From Pseudomonas sp. K2I15 (GTDB lineage Bacteria > Pseudomonadota > Gammaproteobacteria > Pseudomonadales > Pseudomonadaceae), in assembly GCF_002204795.1 (NCBI RefSeq), contig NZ_NIXO01000010.1, positions 62,001 through 126,000 of the forward strand: a stretch of 64,000 bases of DNA. The letters are read 5' to 3'. The notes under the pieces were generated by a model that was given only the letters and a program-made list of their open reading frames with translations, searched no databases and was not told where the DNA came from. Made by a program: the position numbers and the translations under genes. Positions 34,743-43,862 of the stretch are shown piece by piece. The first letter of the stretch is position 1. The number at the start of each line of letters is the position of its first letter.

Positions 34743-36863
34743 ATGTTTCGCAAATCCCCGTTGTATGTGCGTGCAGGTCTCGGTTTCGCAGCGTTTGCCC
34801 TGGCCTTGCCGTCTTTTGCGGCCGATGCACCACCGGCCATCGACGACAGTACGTTGGCCACGTTGCCTCAAGTCACGGTAAAGGCTGCCAAGCGCAAGCC
34901 GGCGCTGCACCAGCAGACCAACAGCGGTGCCTTGGGCAGCCACGCGGTGATCGACACGCCGTTTTCGTTCAAGAGCGTAGGCAGCGACGAAATCCAGGCG
35001 CGTCAGGCGGGCATCCTGTCTGAGGCCGTCAAGTACGATGCCTCGGTCACCTCAATCAGCTCCAGCTATGGCACCCACCCAGCCACACTGGCCGTTCGCG
35101 GCCTGCCCCTGGATGACCTGAACGGCTACAAAGTCGACGGCATGGCCAACATCAACCGCGGTGTGGAAATGCCGCTTGAAATGTTTGAGCGAGTCGATGT
35201 GCTTAAAGGCCTGTCGGGCTTCATGTATGGCTTCGGCAGCCCGGGCGGCATCGTCAACTACGTGACCAAGCGACCTACCGACAAGACCACCCTCAGCGTT
35301 GATGCCGGCTACCAGTCCAACAACGTCTATAAGGAACACCTGGACGCCGGCGGGCGCCTGGATGACCCGCGTTTCGGCTACCGGGTCAACGTGGTGCACG
35401 AGGAGGGCGATGCCGCTTCGGGTGACGCCAAGGTCAACCGCACGGCGGTCGGCGTGGCCCTGAACGCGCAGCTCAGCGATGACCTGAGCGTCGACTTCGA
35501 CACCCTGTACCAGAAGCGCACTACCAGCGGCGGCACCGACATCATCGTCAACACCAAGAACGCCTTGCCCAGCCCGATTGATGGCAGCAAACGCCTGTAC
35601 AGCAATGGCTCCTACACCGATGTCGACTACAGCCTGTCGACCGTGAGCGCCACCTACAAGTTTTCGCCCGACTGGACCGGTAAATTGGCCTACCGCTACA
35701 CCGATTCGACTCGCCGTTATGTGAAGGACCAATACCAGATTTCCAGCGATGCCGGCGCCTACACCGACAAGGTCACGTCCGAGTACCACGCCTACGACTA
35801 CAACGACACCATGGGCACCCTGGAAGGCAAGTTCACCACGGGATGGTTCACTCACGACCTGGTACTGGGCGCCAGCTATTCGCAATTGAACTCGGACAAA
35901 TCCGTGGTCACCCCCAAGACCACCGTGGGCAAGGGCAACCTGTACAACCCGACGATCTTCTCGGTGTACAACATCGACTACAGCGGCGGCACGTACGGCG
36001 ACGACAACGTCAAGGAAACCGCGGTGTTCGCCAGCGACACCATCGGCCTGGGCGAGCACTGGTCGTTGCTGGCGGGCCTTCGCAACGAAAACTTCCGTGA
36101 GCAAACCCACGACTCCTCCACCTCCGCGGCGACGCAATACAAGGCCCGGCCGGCCACCCCGACCGTTGCGTTGATGTACAAGCCGACCCAGGACGTGACG
36201 CTGTATGCCAGTTACGTCGAATCCCTGGAAAGCGGCGGTACCGCACCCAGCACCGCGGTCAACTCCGACCAGACCCTGGGCCCGCTGCGCAGCAAGCAAT
36301 ATGAGGTGGGCGTGAAAGCCCAGCAGCGTAACTGGAGTGCCACCGCCGCAGCGTTTCGCATCGACCGTGGCGCCGAGTACACCAACGACGCCAACGTCTA
36401 CGTGCAAAGCGGCACCATCCGCTATCAGGGCCTGGAGTTGAACGCCAGCGTCGATGCCACACCGGACCTGACCGTGGAAGGCAGCGTCATGTCGCTGGAC
36501 TCCGCCTACCACGATGCGGGGGACGGTGTGGACGGAAACCGCGCAGCCGGCGCGGCGCACTATCAGGCCGCGACCCAGGTCACGTACCGTGTGCCCATGG
36601 TGCCGGGGATGTTCCTGCACAGCGGCGCCCAGCGTATCGGCGAAATGGCGGTGGATTCGGGCAACGTGCACACCCTGCCGGCCTACAGCCTGTTCGATGC
36701 CGGTGGCGGTTATCGTCTGCGTATGGGCGATGGTCATGCGCTGACCTTTGGTGCCAACGTCACCAACCTGGCCAACAAGAAGTACTGGACCTACTACCAG
36801 GAAAACTACCTGCAGCCTGGATCGCCACGTACGTTAAGCCTCAATACCCGCTATGACTTCTAG
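34743..36863 (+). CDS. TonB-dependent outer-membrane receptor
   Basis: A 706-residue receptor with a Sec signal peptide ending S-F-A-A near residue 27, a TonB box-like T-L-P-Q-V-T-V near 39-45, a plug domain (about 60-165; S-S-Y-G-T-H-P-A-T-L-A-V-R-G and Y-G-F-G-S-P-G-G-I-V-N-Y) and a beta barrel ending in the canonical aromatic R-Y-D-F. The sequence class is that of siderophore receptors. However, the gene sits in a Pho-box operon ahead of a histidine acid phosphatase, so a phosphorylated organic compound or a metal-phytate complex is a reasonable alternative ligand. Start ATG follows GAAGGTG. The stop is eight bases before the phosphatase start. Confidence 0.9.
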   Translation: MFRKSPLYVRAGLGFAAFALALPSFAADAPPAIDDSTLATLPQVTVKAAKRKPALHQQTNSGALGSHAVIDTPFSFKSVGSDEIQARQAGILSEAVKYDASVTSISSSYGTHPATLAVRGLPLDDLNGYKVDGMANINRGVEMPLEMFERVDVLKGLSGFMYGFGSPGGIVNYVTKRPTDKTTLSVDAGYQSNNVYKEHLDAGGRLDDPRFGYRVNVVHEEGDAASGDAKVNRTAVGVALNAQLSDDLSVDFDTLYQKRTTSGGTDIIVNTKNALPSPIDGSKRLYSNGSYTDVDYSLSTVSATYKFSPDWTGKLAYRYTDSTRRYVKDQYQISSDAGAYTDKVTSEYHAYDYNDTMGTLEGKFTTGWFTHDLVLGASYSQLNSDKSVVTPKTTVGKGNLYNPTIFSVYNIDYSGGTYGDDNVKETAVFASDTIGLGEHWSLLAGLRNENFREQTHDSSTSAATQYKARPATPTVALMYKPTQDVTLYASYVESLESGGTAPSTAVNSDQTLGPLRSKQYEVGVKAQQRNWSATAAAFRIDRGAEYTNDANVYVQSGTIRYQGLELNASVDATPDLTVEGSVMSLDSAYHDAGDGVDGNRAAGAAHYQAATQVTYRVPMVPGMFLHSGAQRIGEMAVDSGNVHTLPAYSLFDAGGGYRLRMGDGHALTFGANVTNLANKKYWTYYQENYLQPGSPRTLSLNTRYDF

Positions 36864-36870
36864 GCCTGTG

Positions 36871-38136
36871 ATGATGAAATCGACGTTATTGAAGTACGCG
36901 GGTTTGGCGCTGGGCGTGTGCCTGGCGCTTCCTTCGATGGCCGCGCCTCTGGACACCACCGGGCTGCGCCTGGACAAGGTGGTGCTGGTGATGCGCCACG
37001 GCATCCGCCCGGCGACCGACACGGTCGAGTTGCAAAGCTGGTCGGCCAAGACCTGGCCGGCGTTTGGTACCCGCGACGGCCAACTGACCGCCCATGGCCG
37101 CGCTGCCACCGTACTGCTGGGCCAATGGCAGCGCCACACGCTGGATTCACTCGGCCTGTTCAAGGCCGGGCAATGCCCGCAGGTGGGAGAGGCCTACGTG
37201 TGGTCCAGCCCGGTAGCGCGTACCCAGGCCACCAGTGCGGCGTTGGTACAGGGGATGTTCCCGGGCTGCAACGTAGCCGTACACCATGTGCGGGAACGTG
37301 AAGACCGGCTGTTCCACGGCGGCGAAAATGGCCTGGCACCCCTGGACCCGGCGCAAACCCAGGCGGCGATGCTGGCGGCCATGGGCGGCAGTGTAGACGC
37401 CGCTCGCGAGCGCTTCGCCGCGCCGGTATTGGCCATGCAGCAATTGGTAGGTGTGCCGACGGCGTGCGGGAAAAAGACCTGTACCCTGAGCGAGCAATCC
37501 TGGGCGCTGAAAGAGAAGGCAGGCGTCATCAAGCTCGGCGGTCCGTTGAGCGTGGGCGCGGCCATGAGCGAAACCTTCCGCATGCAATACGCCGAAGGCT
37601 TGCCACTGGACCAGGTGGCGTTTGGCGAAGGGCGCACCGCCGCCGACGTATCGCGCTTGATGGCCTTGCGTTCGGGCAAATACGCGCTGAGCAATCACGT
37701 GCCTTACATTGCCCGGCGGGGTGCTTCGCAATTGCTCGGACAAATCCTCCTGGCGCTGCAACCTGCATCTGTGGGCAGCCCGCCGGGTACCAAATGGCTG
37801 GCGTACGTGGGCCACGACAGCAACATCGCGCAGTTGCGCACGCTGCTGGGTTTTGACTGGAAAATCGCCGAATACCCCGAGAATGACGCAGCACCGGGCG
37901 GCACGATTGCGTTTGAACGCTGGGTGAACGACCGCACAGGCGCGCAGTTTGTCAGCGTTGCCTATGTGGCGCAGAGCCTGGACCAATTACGCAGTTTGTC
38001 CGATGCAGCGCCGTATCAGGCGCAGTACCCGGGGTATGCGGGGGAGAGCTTGATGCCATTGAAGGGGTTTGTTGCCGAGATGCAAAAGCGCATTGATCCT
38101 TCTGCGACTGAGGCGCAGCATTACAGTAGCCGTTAA
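36871..38136 (+). CDS. Periplasmic histidine acid phosphatase (phytase/glucose-1-phosphatase type)
   Basis: A 421-residue exported enzyme with signal peptide cleavage after S-M-A near residue 25. The phosphate pocket motif R-H-G-I-R-P-A-T supplies the nucleophilic His, and G-H-D-S-N-I supplies the acid His-Asp. This is the AppA/Agp architecture of histidine acid phosphatases that release phosphate from phytate or sugar phosphates. ATG codons at 36871 and 36874 follow an AGG at 36862-36864; an earlier in-frame ATG at 36853 overlaps the receptor gene. It is the last gene of the Pho-box cluster and would free phosphate after or during receptor-mediated uptake. Confidence 0.88.
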   Translation: MMKSTLLKYAGLALGVCLALPSMAAPLDTTGLRLDKVVLVMRHGIRPATDTVELQSWSAKTWPAFGTRDGQLTAHGRAATVLLGQWQRHTLDSLGLFKAGQCPQVGEAYVWSSPVARTQATSAALVQGMFPGCNVAVHHVREREDRLFHGGENGLAPLDPAQTQAAMLAAMGGSVDAARERFAAPVLAMQQLVGVPTACGKKTCTLSEQSWALKEKAGVIKLGGPLSVGAAMSETFRMQYAEGLPLDQVAFGEGRTAADVSRLMALRSGKYALSNHVPYIARRGASQLLGQILLALQPASVGSPPGTKWLAYVGHDSNIAQLRTLLGFDWKIAEYPENDAAPGGTIAFERWVNDRTGAQFVSVAYVAQSLDQLRSLSDAAPYQAQYPGYAGESLMPLKGFVAEMQKRIDPSATEAQHYSSR

Positions 38137-38144
38137 CGAGGATG

Positions 38145-38167
38145 CGCGATCCTGCTTCAGGATCGCG
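38145..38167 (+). terminator. Stem-loop after the phosphatase gene
   Basis: CGCGATCCTG and CAGGATCGCG form a perfect 10-bp stem with a CTT loop, nine bases after the stop. The T-tract is absent, so it may be a 3'-end stabiliser or a weak terminator. Confidence 0.6.
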
Positions 38168-38327
38168 AGACAGACCTGATTGTAGACAAGGCTCTTGCCA
38201 GGGAAGCGGGCCTTTGTATACGTTATCCTCAAACGTCATCAACCATTTTTTTGGGCGTGATACGCTAGCCTTACTTTTGAATTGGCACTGGTCGTTCCCG
38301 CGTATACGGCGACAGTGAGGAGTGAAC

Positions 38328-39197
38328 ATGTCCAAAGTTTCCCACCATAATCTACGACGCTCGTTTCGCGAGTTGCTGGCCTCCAAAAACTGCTTTCATA
38401 CTGCCTCGGTGTTCGATCCGATGTCGGCCAGGATCGCTGCTGACCTGGGCTTTGAGGTCGGTATCCTGGGAGGCTCGGTGGCGTCGCTGCAGGTCTTGGC
38501 TGCGCCGGACTTCGCGCTGATTACCCTGAGTGAGTTCGTCGAGCAGGCCACCCGCATTGGCCGGGTAGCACAACTTCCGGTGATCGCCGACGCCGACCAT
38601 GGCTACGGCAATGCGCTGAACGTGATGCGCACCGTCCAGGAACTGGAGCGTGCGGGCGTTTCGGCGCTGACGATCGAAGATACCTTGCTCCCTGCGCAGT
38701 TCGGGCGTAAATCGACCGACCTCATCAGCACGGAAGAGGGCGTGGGCAAGGTGAAGGCGGCCCTGGAGGCACGCGTCGATCCGCAGCTTTCAATCATCGC
38801 GCGGACCAACGCCGCCGTGCTGCCGGTGGAAGACGTTATCCATCGCACCAAAGCGTATCAAGAAGCCGGCGCAGACGGCATCTGCATGGTGGGCATTCGC
38901 GACTTCGACCACCTTGAACAGATCGCCGACGGCCTGACGCTTCCCCTGATGCTGGTGACCTACGCCAACCCGAACCTCAACGACAATGAGCGCCTGGCCA
39001 AACTGGGTGTGCGGATTGTGGTTGCCGGTCACGGCGCCTACTTCGCCTCGATCAAGGCGACCTACGACAGCCTTCGCGAACAGCGCAACCTCACGCGCAG
39101 CACGTCAAACCTGACGGCCAGCGAATTGACCCATACCTACACGTTCCCCGACACCTACGTGAACTGGGCCAAAGAGTTCATGGACGTTCAAGAGTGA
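38328..39197 (+). CDS. Oxaloacetate decarboxylase (isocitrate lyase/PEP mutase superfamily)
   Basis: A 289-residue TIM-barrel enzyme. The metal-binding segment D-A-D-H-G-Y-G-N is at 88-95, and His235 in V-A-G-H-G-A-Y replaces the residue seen in true PEP mutases. His235 and the length match the Pseudomonas aeruginosa PA4872 oxaloacetate decarboxylase group, which gives pyruvate and CO2. It lacks the KKCGH motif of isocitrate lyases. The ATG at 38328 is placed six bases after AGGAG; a GTG at 38322 is less likely. It stands alone between two perfect stem-loops. Confidence 0.85.
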   Translation: MSKVSHHNLRRSFRELLASKNCFHTASVFDPMSARIAADLGFEVGILGGSVASLQVLAAPDFALITLSEFVEQATRIGRVAQLPVIADADHGYGNALNVMRTVQELERAGVSALTIEDTLLPAQFGRKSTDLISTEEGVGKVKAALEARVDPQLSIIARTNAAVLPVEDVIHRTKAYQEAGADGICMVGIRDFDHLEQIADGLTLPLMLVTYANPNLNDNERLAKLGVRIVVAGHGAYFASIKATYDSLREQRNLTRSTSNLTASELTHTYTFPDTYVNWAKEFMDVQE

Positions 39198-39223
39198 CGG
39201 TGATCGCCTAAACCCAAACGTTT

Positions 39224-39244
39224 GCGCGGTGGTTTCCACCGCGC
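39224..39244 (+). terminator. Stem-loop after the decarboxylase gene
   Basis: GCGCGGTGG and CCACCGCGC form a perfect 9-bp stem around TTT, 27 bases after the stop codon. No T-tract follows. Confidence 0.6.
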
Positions 39245-39387
39245 CTTCGCGCCAGCATCCCCATCTAAGCTAATTCCATAAAATTATTTATTTTAATTTT
39301 AATAGATCAATATCATCTATCTGAGTTGACCCTTCGAGCGCCGCAAACTGTGCGGCTCACGTCTTATCCGCTCAGAAATCCCTAACA

Positions 39388-40374
39388 ATGAAAACGCTGA
39401 AACTGGCCCGGAACCTCATCTCGGCTGTGGGCCTCGCTGTGCTCTCGTTAAGCGCTCAGTCCGCCGACTTGACCATTGGTTACATCAACGGCATCGACCC
39501 GATCAAACGCGCGATTGCCGATGGCGAATATGAAAAAGGTATTGGCCAGAAAATCGATTGGCGCAGATTCGACGCGGGCCCGGCCGTGCTGGCCGCCATG
39601 GCGTCCGGCGACGTGCAGATCGGCAACCTGGGGTCCAGCCCGTTGGCCGCAGCGGCTTCGCGAAACATGCCGTTGGTGGCGTTCATTGTCAGTGCACAGA
39701 TTCGCAGTTCCGAGGCACTGGTTGTGCGCGATGGCAGTGGGATCAAGACCCCCGAAGACCTGATCGGCAAAACCATCGCCGTGCCGTTTGTGTCGACCTC
39801 CCATTACAGCCTGCTGGGCGCCCTGAAGCACTGGAACCTGGACCCGCGCAAGGTCAATATCGTCGACCTGACACCGGCGCAAATCACCGCCGCCTGGGCC
39901 CGTGGCGATATCGACGGGGCGTTTACCTGGTCGCCTGCCCTGGGTGAGATTCGCAAGACCGGCAAGATCCTCACGGATGCTGCCGAGGTTTCCAGCTGGG
40001 GCGCACCGACCTTTGAAGTGTGGGTGGCGCGCAAGGACTTCGCAGAAAAGAACCCGAAAGTCGTGGCCGACTTTGCCAAGGTCAGCCTGGCGGCGATTGC
40101 TGATTATGCGGCGCATAAAAAAGACTGGACCGCTGATTCTGCACCGGTGAAGAGCATCGCCCGGCTTACGGGTGCCAACGCTGCGGACATTCCCGAGCTG
40201 CTCGAAGGCTCTTCGTTCCCGATTGCCTCGGAACAAAAGAGCGCTCAATATCTCGCCGGCGGTACCGCCAAGGAAATCGGCAAGACTGCCGAGTTTCTGA
40301 AAGAGCAGGGCAAAATCGAAAAGGTGTTGCCGGACTATTCAGCGTTTGTCAGCGACAAGTTCATCGGGGAGTAA
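39388..40374 (+). CDS. Taurine/aliphatic sulfonate-type ABC substrate-binding protein (TauA-like)
   Basis: A 328-residue exported binding protein, signal peptide cleaved after Q-S-A near residue 26. It follows the TauA pattern: L-T-I-G-Y, W-R-R-F-D-A-G-P-A-V-L-A-A-M-A-S-G-D-V-Q-I-G, G-S-S-P-L-A-A-A-A-S-R, I-G-K-T-I-A-V-P-F-V-S-T-S-H-Y and W-S-P-A-L. No TauB ATPase or TauC permease is adjacent, so it must use a transporter encoded elsewhere or act as a sensor. An AT-rich upstream region (39275-39330) probably holds its promoter, perhaps under sulfate-starvation control. The next gene begins 16 bases after the stop. Confidence 0.85.
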   Translation: MKTLKLARNLISAVGLAVLSLSAQSADLTIGYINGIDPIKRAIADGEYEKGIGQKIDWRRFDAGPAVLAAMASGDVQIGNLGSSPLAAAASRNMPLVAFIVSAQIRSSEALVVRDGSGIKTPEDLIGKTIAVPFVSTSHYSLLGALKHWNLDPRKVNIVDLTPAQITAAWARGDIDGAFTWSPALGEIRKTGKILTDAAEVSSWGAPTFEVWVARKDFAEKNPKVVADFAKVSLAAIADYAAHKKDWTADSAPVKSIARLTGANAADIPELLEGSSFPIASEQKSAQYLAGGTAKEIGKTAEFLKEQGKIEKVLPDYSAFVSDKFIGE

Positions 40375-40390
40375 GGTGGAGGATCAGTTG

Positions 40391-41431
40391 ATGGGCGTGC
40401 TCGACAAAGAAGCCGACGCAGGCCTGCCCTCGGTGATCAACCCGGACGACTATCTGGAAACGGAGTTCGGCAGGGAGTTCACCCCTGAGCGGAATCGACA
40501 GGCATGGCAGCTTGCGTATGCGCGCTTGAGGCACGAGCTTTCACAAGCGGTAAAGGGCGCTCATGTGTACGTGGTCATGGGCGTGCAGGGGGCGGGCAAG
40601 TCTCGCTGGGTGTCGGAAAACCTTGATCGGTTGGGTCGCGGGGCGATTGTTTTCGATGCTGCCCTGCCTGCGCGGCGTCATCGGGAGGAGCTGCTTTCCA
40701 TCGCGGGGGAATATGCAATCCCGGTGATCGGCATCCTGGTGAGTGCACCGCTGGAGTTGGCGTTGGCACGAAACGCGTCGCGCAGTGCTGACAAGAGGGT
40801 GCCTGAGGAGGCGCTGAAAAGCGTATTCAACATGCTTGAGCCGCCTGATGAAGAGGAAGGGTTTGTGCGGGTGCAAACCATTGAACAACGGGCTTGCCTG
40901 CCCACAACCCTGCAAACTGCCCGGGTGACATTGGTTGCGCCTGATGTGGCGCTTGCCGAAAAACTTGCCGATGCCTTGAACGCCAGCTATGCACTGCACC
41001 GCCAGTTTCTCGAATGGAGCAAGCCGCACTGGACGCTGGAAAACACGCAGCAAAGCCTTCAGCGCGCTATAAAAGACTTCGATGCACCTGCCGGGGAGAA
41101 AAGATTTTTTCTGCTATCTCGCGACGACGGCCAGCAGTTGGTGGGCTGTATCGGTTTGCTGCCGCTGGCCGACGAGGTTCACAGCTTCGAAATCGGCTAT
41201 TGGGGCAATCAGGCCCATGCCGGTCGGGGGTTGATGAGAGAGGCATTGATTGCCCTGGTTTCGCAGTTGGCCGGGCACACGCTGCGCCTGACTACCTCTT
41301 CGGCGAATACCTCCAGCCAAAGGCTGGCTGAGGCGGCGGGATTTGAATGGGTTGAAACCCTGCAAGGCGCGCGTCGCTGCGAGTACTTCGGTGTACGCGA
41401 TACGCTGGTTTACCGCCGGGCTGCACGCTGA
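40391..41431 (+). CDS. P-loop kinase fused to a GNAT acetyltransferase
   Basis: A 346-residue two-domain protein. The N-terminal half (about 45-190) has V-M-G-V-Q-G-A-G-K-S-R-W, a Walker A of the zeta-toxin/AAA_33 small-molecule or RNA-end kinase type. The D-A-A-L-P strand and R-N-A-S-R-S-A-D-K-R lid-like segment follow. The C-terminal half (about 205-343) is a RimJ-like GNAT domain: L-V-G-C-I-G-L-L-P-L, E-I-G-Y-W-G-N-Q-A-H-A-G-R-G-L-M-R-E-A and N-T-S-S-Q-R-L-A-E-A-A-G-F. GGAGG eight bases before ATG 40391 supports this start over GTG 40376. It follows the TauA-like gene closely. The substrates of both domains are unknown. Confidence 0.75.
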   Translation: MGVLDKEADAGLPSVINPDDYLETEFGREFTPERNRQAWQLAYARLRHELSQAVKGAHVYVVMGVQGAGKSRWVSENLDRLGRGAIVFDAALPARRHREELLSIAGEYAIPVIGILVSAPLELALARNASRSADKRVPEEALKSVFNMLEPPDEEEGFVRVQTIEQRACLPTTLQTARVTLVAPDVALAEKLADALNASYALHRQFLEWSKPHWTLENTQQSLQRAIKDFDAPAGEKRFFLLSRDDGQQLVGCIGLLPLADEVHSFEIGYWGNQAHAGRGLMREALIALVSQLAGHTLRLTTSSANTSSQRLAEAAGFEWVETLQGARRCEYFGVRDTLVYRRAAR

Positions 41432-41439
41432 CCCTTTTA

Positions 41440-42003
41440 TTAAAGGTATTCACACTCCCCACGAAGCAGTGAAAGCTGAACCAGGTCTTGATGAGTTCCG
41501 TTCCAGTATCCCGCCTGCCTCAACGTTCCTTCACGCACGAACCCGGCTTTTTCAAGCAGGTTCAGTGACCGGGTGTTATCGGGATGGACCAACGCTTCGA
41601 TTCTATTGAGTTCCATGTGCTGGAACGCCCATCGAACGGCAGCGAGAACCGCCTCCTTCATGAGTCCCCGCCCTTGTGCCGATTGCGCCAACTCAAACCC
41701 GATGGCGCAGCTTCGCCACGAACGATTCCATTTGAAGAAACCGCAGGTGCCGATCAGCTCTGCGGTGTTGCTGTCCTCAATCCCCCAGCGAACTCCCGGA
41801 GTGGGCGACTTACGCCAACTGGCAAACAGCTCGATCAATTGCTCCGCCTGATGAGGCGCGGTCAGTGGATCGGCGCCGAACCATTTCATCGCCTCTGCGT
41901 TGCTATGAATCGAAAACAGAGCGCTGGCGTCTTGCGGTGTCAGTTCCCTGAGGATCAGGCGTTCAGTGTTGAGGACGGGAAAATCGGACACTGCGGGCGT
42001 CAC
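41440..42003 (-). CDS. RimJ/RimL-type GNAT N-acetyltransferase
   Basis: A 187-residue acetyltransferase with T-E-R-L-I-L-R-E-L at the N-terminus, I-G-T-C-G-F-F-K-W, the acetyl-CoA loop S-A-Q-G-R-G-L-M-K-E-A and N-x-R-S-L-N-L-L-E-K-A-G-F-V-R-E-G. Members acetylate ribosomal-protein N-termini, amino acids or antibiotics. It converges with the kinase-GNAT fusion eight bases away; the two GNAT domains are only distantly alike, so it is not an obvious recent duplication. Confidence 0.88.
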   Translation of the reverse strand: MTPAVSDFPVLNTERLILRELTPQDASALFSIHSNAEAMKWFGADPLTAPHQAEQLIELFASWRKSPTPGVRWGIEDSNTAELIGTCGFFKWNRSWRSCAIGFELAQSAQGRGLMKEAVLAAVRWAFQHMELNRIEALVHPDNTRSLNLLEKAGFVREGTLRQAGYWNGTHQDLVQLSLLRGECEYL

Positions 42004-42135
42004 CTTTCAGAAAAACGATTCCCTAAGGTGTGTCGTACGGGACAAAAAATCAATCAGGCGGCCCCAGGCGATGCGTGACAAGCGGCTTTATGGGCCAGGC
42101 GGGGCGGATCAAGATCAAAAGCAGAGCCGCTTTAT

Positions 42136-42233
42136 GTGGGAGCGGGCTTGCTCGCGAAGAACCAGAGAGCGCCGCGTTTATCCAGGCTGCCAACGTCATC
42201 GTTAACGACCTTCGCGAGCAAGCCCGCTTCCAC
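42136..42233. repeat. REP doublet (REPIN-like palindrome)
   Basis: GTGGGAGCGGGCTTGCTCGCGAA (42136-42158) and its near-perfect complement (42211-42233) face each other across about 50 bases. This is the common extragenic REP unit of fluorescens-group pseudomonads in REPIN arrangement, mobilised in trans by a RAYT transposase. It fills part of the 383-base gap between the GNAT gene and the sigma-factor gene. Confidence 0.88.
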
Positions 42234-42315
42234 AGTGGGCCGTGCCCGCTTTAGCTTTTGCCTTTGCTCTACCCCCCACCTAGCCCCCGCATTGCACCCA
42301 AGCCCCGGAATCGCT

Positions 42316-42334
42316 AGTCTTGCAAATCATTACC
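42316..42334. promoter_or_regulatory. Weak Fur-like site before the ECF sigma gene
   Basis: AATCATTACC at 42325-42334 matches 9 of 10 bases of the right half of the Fur consensus; the left half is poor. Position 53 bases before the sigma gene and the FecI-like context make iron control plausible. Confidence 0.3.
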
Positions 42335-42386
42335 AAAACCCCTCTGCGCCCAGCGTTCCCCGGCCATTGGGTAAAAGGAGAGGTTT

Positions 42387-42896
42387 GTGAACATCGGACA
42401 GTTCGCCTTTCAACGCCAGGTTGAAAATCTATACGTCGACCACAACGGCTGGCTGCGTACCGTGCTGCGGCGCAAGCTGGGCAACGCATTCGACGCCGCA
42501 GACCTGGCCCACGACGTCTACCTGCAACTCATGCGCAAGGGCCAACTGCCGCCCACCGGCGAATCCCGGCGCCACCTCACCCAAATCGCCAACGGCCTGG
42601 TCATCGACCTCTACCGGCGCCGCCAGATCGAATCCGCCTACCTGCAAGCCCTGACCCTCCTGCCCGAACCCTGCGCGCCCGATGAAGAAACCCGCGCCCT
42701 GGCCATCGAGGCACTGATCGAAATCGACGCCGCACTCCATAGCTTGCAACCCAAGGCACGCCAGGCATTGTTGCTGTGCAAACTCGACGGCCTGAGCTAC
42801 CGCGAGATCGCCGCCGAGCTACACGTGTCCGTCTCCTCGGTAGAAAAATACATCGCCGCCGGCCTGCTGGCCTGCTACCAGACCCTGCACGGCTGA
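42387..42896 (+). CDS. ECF sigma factor of the FecI/iron-starvation type
   Basis: A 169-residue ECF sigma factor. Region 2 (about 10-75) has W-L-R-T-V-L-R-R-K-L-G and D-A-A-D-L-A-H-D-V-Y-L-Q-L. Region 4 (about 110-165) has L-Q-P-K-A-R-Q-A-L-L-L and L-S-Y-R-E-I-A-A-E-L-H-V-S-V-S-S-V-E-K-Y. A GTG start follows AAAGGAGAGG. It is followed nine bases later by its FecR anti-sigma factor, but the usual TonB-dependent transducer is missing; an ABC transporter pair follows instead. Confidence 0.9.
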   Translation: MNIGQFAFQRQVENLYVDHNGWLRTVLRRKLGNAFDAADLAHDVYLQLMRKGQLPPTGESRRHLTQIANGLVIDLYRRRQIESAYLQALTLLPEPCAPDEETRALAIEALIEIDAALHSLQPKARQALLLCKLDGLSYREIAAELHVSVSSVEKYIAAGLLACYQTLHG

Positions 42897-42905
42897 CCCG
42901 TCGCG

Positions 42906-43862
42906 ATGTTGACCGAACAGCCAATCGCCCCCGATATTATCGAACGCGCCACCGCCTGGATGGCCCGCCTGTGGGCCGACGACGCCAGCGCCGAAGACCA
43001 GGCCAACTGCCTGCGCTGGCGCGCCGAACACCCCCATCACGAACTGGCCTGGACGCGCTTGCAGCACTTCGAACAAAAACTGCACAGCGTCCCCGCACCG
43101 CTAGCAAAACACAGCCTGGCCGAACCCGACGCCTCCGACGCCCTCAATCGCCGCAGCACTCTGCGACTGCTCGGCCTGCTGATCGCAGCCGGTGGCCTCA
43201 CCTACGGCGTGCGCCGCACCGACGCCTGGCAACTGGCGAGTGCCGGCCATAGCACCCACACGGGCGAAGTTCGCGAGGTCGTATTGCCCGACGGCACCCG
43301 CCTGGTGTTGGCATCCGCCTCGGCGATCGACGTGCAATTCGACGAACACCAGCGCCTGGTGATCCTGCGGGCCGGCGAGGCGTTCATCACCACCGCGCCT
43401 TCGCCCCGGCCGTTTCGGCTGCAGACTCGCCAAGGCCTGCTTCAGGCCCTGGGCACACGCTTCAGCGTGCGCCAGTGCGACGACAGCTGCCAGTTGGCGG
43501 TGCTTGAGGGCGCCGTGCAGGTCCAGCCCGACCAGGGCACCGGTGTGCGAGTGGATGCCGGGCAAGGCGCGATGATTTCCAGGGACAAGGTGCAACCTGC
43601 TGCGGCGGTGACTGACCGCAGCGTCGCCTGGGTCAAGGGCCTGTTGATGGCCGATGGCACACGGCTGGACGAGTTGATCGCCGAACTGGCGCGCTATCGC
43701 CCTGGGGTGCTGCGTTGTGCGCCGGAGGTGGCGATGCTGCGGGTCAGCGGCGTGTTGCACCTGGACAACACCGACATGGCGCTGGACAACCTGGCCGCCG
43801 CGTTGCCGGTGCAAGTGGTGAGGCGTACACGCTATTGGGTGACGGTGCGCGCCCGCGTCTGA
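42906..43862 (+). CDS. FecR-family anti-sigma factor
   Basis: A 318-residue inner-membrane regulator. The N-terminal DUF4880-like domain (I-E-R-A-T-A-W-M-A-R-L, W-R-A-E-H-P-H-H-E-L-A-W) binds the sigma factor. A membrane segment lies near 86-104 (R-L-L-G-L-L-I-A-A-G-G-L). The periplasmic FecR domain follows (G-E-V-R-E-V-V-L-P-D-G-T-R-L-V-L, A-L-G-T-R-F-S-V-R). It would relay a signal from an outer-membrane receptor and release the adjacent sigma factor. No receptor with a signalling extension is present in the window. Confidence 0.9.
   Translation: MLTEQPIAPDIIERATAWMARLWADDASAEDQANCLRWRAEHPHHELAWTRLQHFEQKLHSVPAPLAKHSLAEPDASDALNRRSTLRLLGLLIAAGGLTYGVRRTDAWQLASAGHSTHTGEVREVVLPDGTRLVLASASAIDVQFDEHQRLVILRAGEAFITTAPSPRPFRLQTRQGLLQALGTRFSVRQCDDSCQLAVLEGAVQVQPDQGTGVRVDAGQGAMISRDKVQPAAAVTDRSVAWVKGLLMADGTRLDELIAELARYRPGVLRCAPEVAMLRVSGVLHLDNTDMALDNLAAALPVQVVRRTRYWVTVRARV

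Noticed and set aside
42136..42233. CRISPR or integron-type repeat
   Set aside because: Only two inverted copies, in REP doublet arrangement, with no array or integrase.
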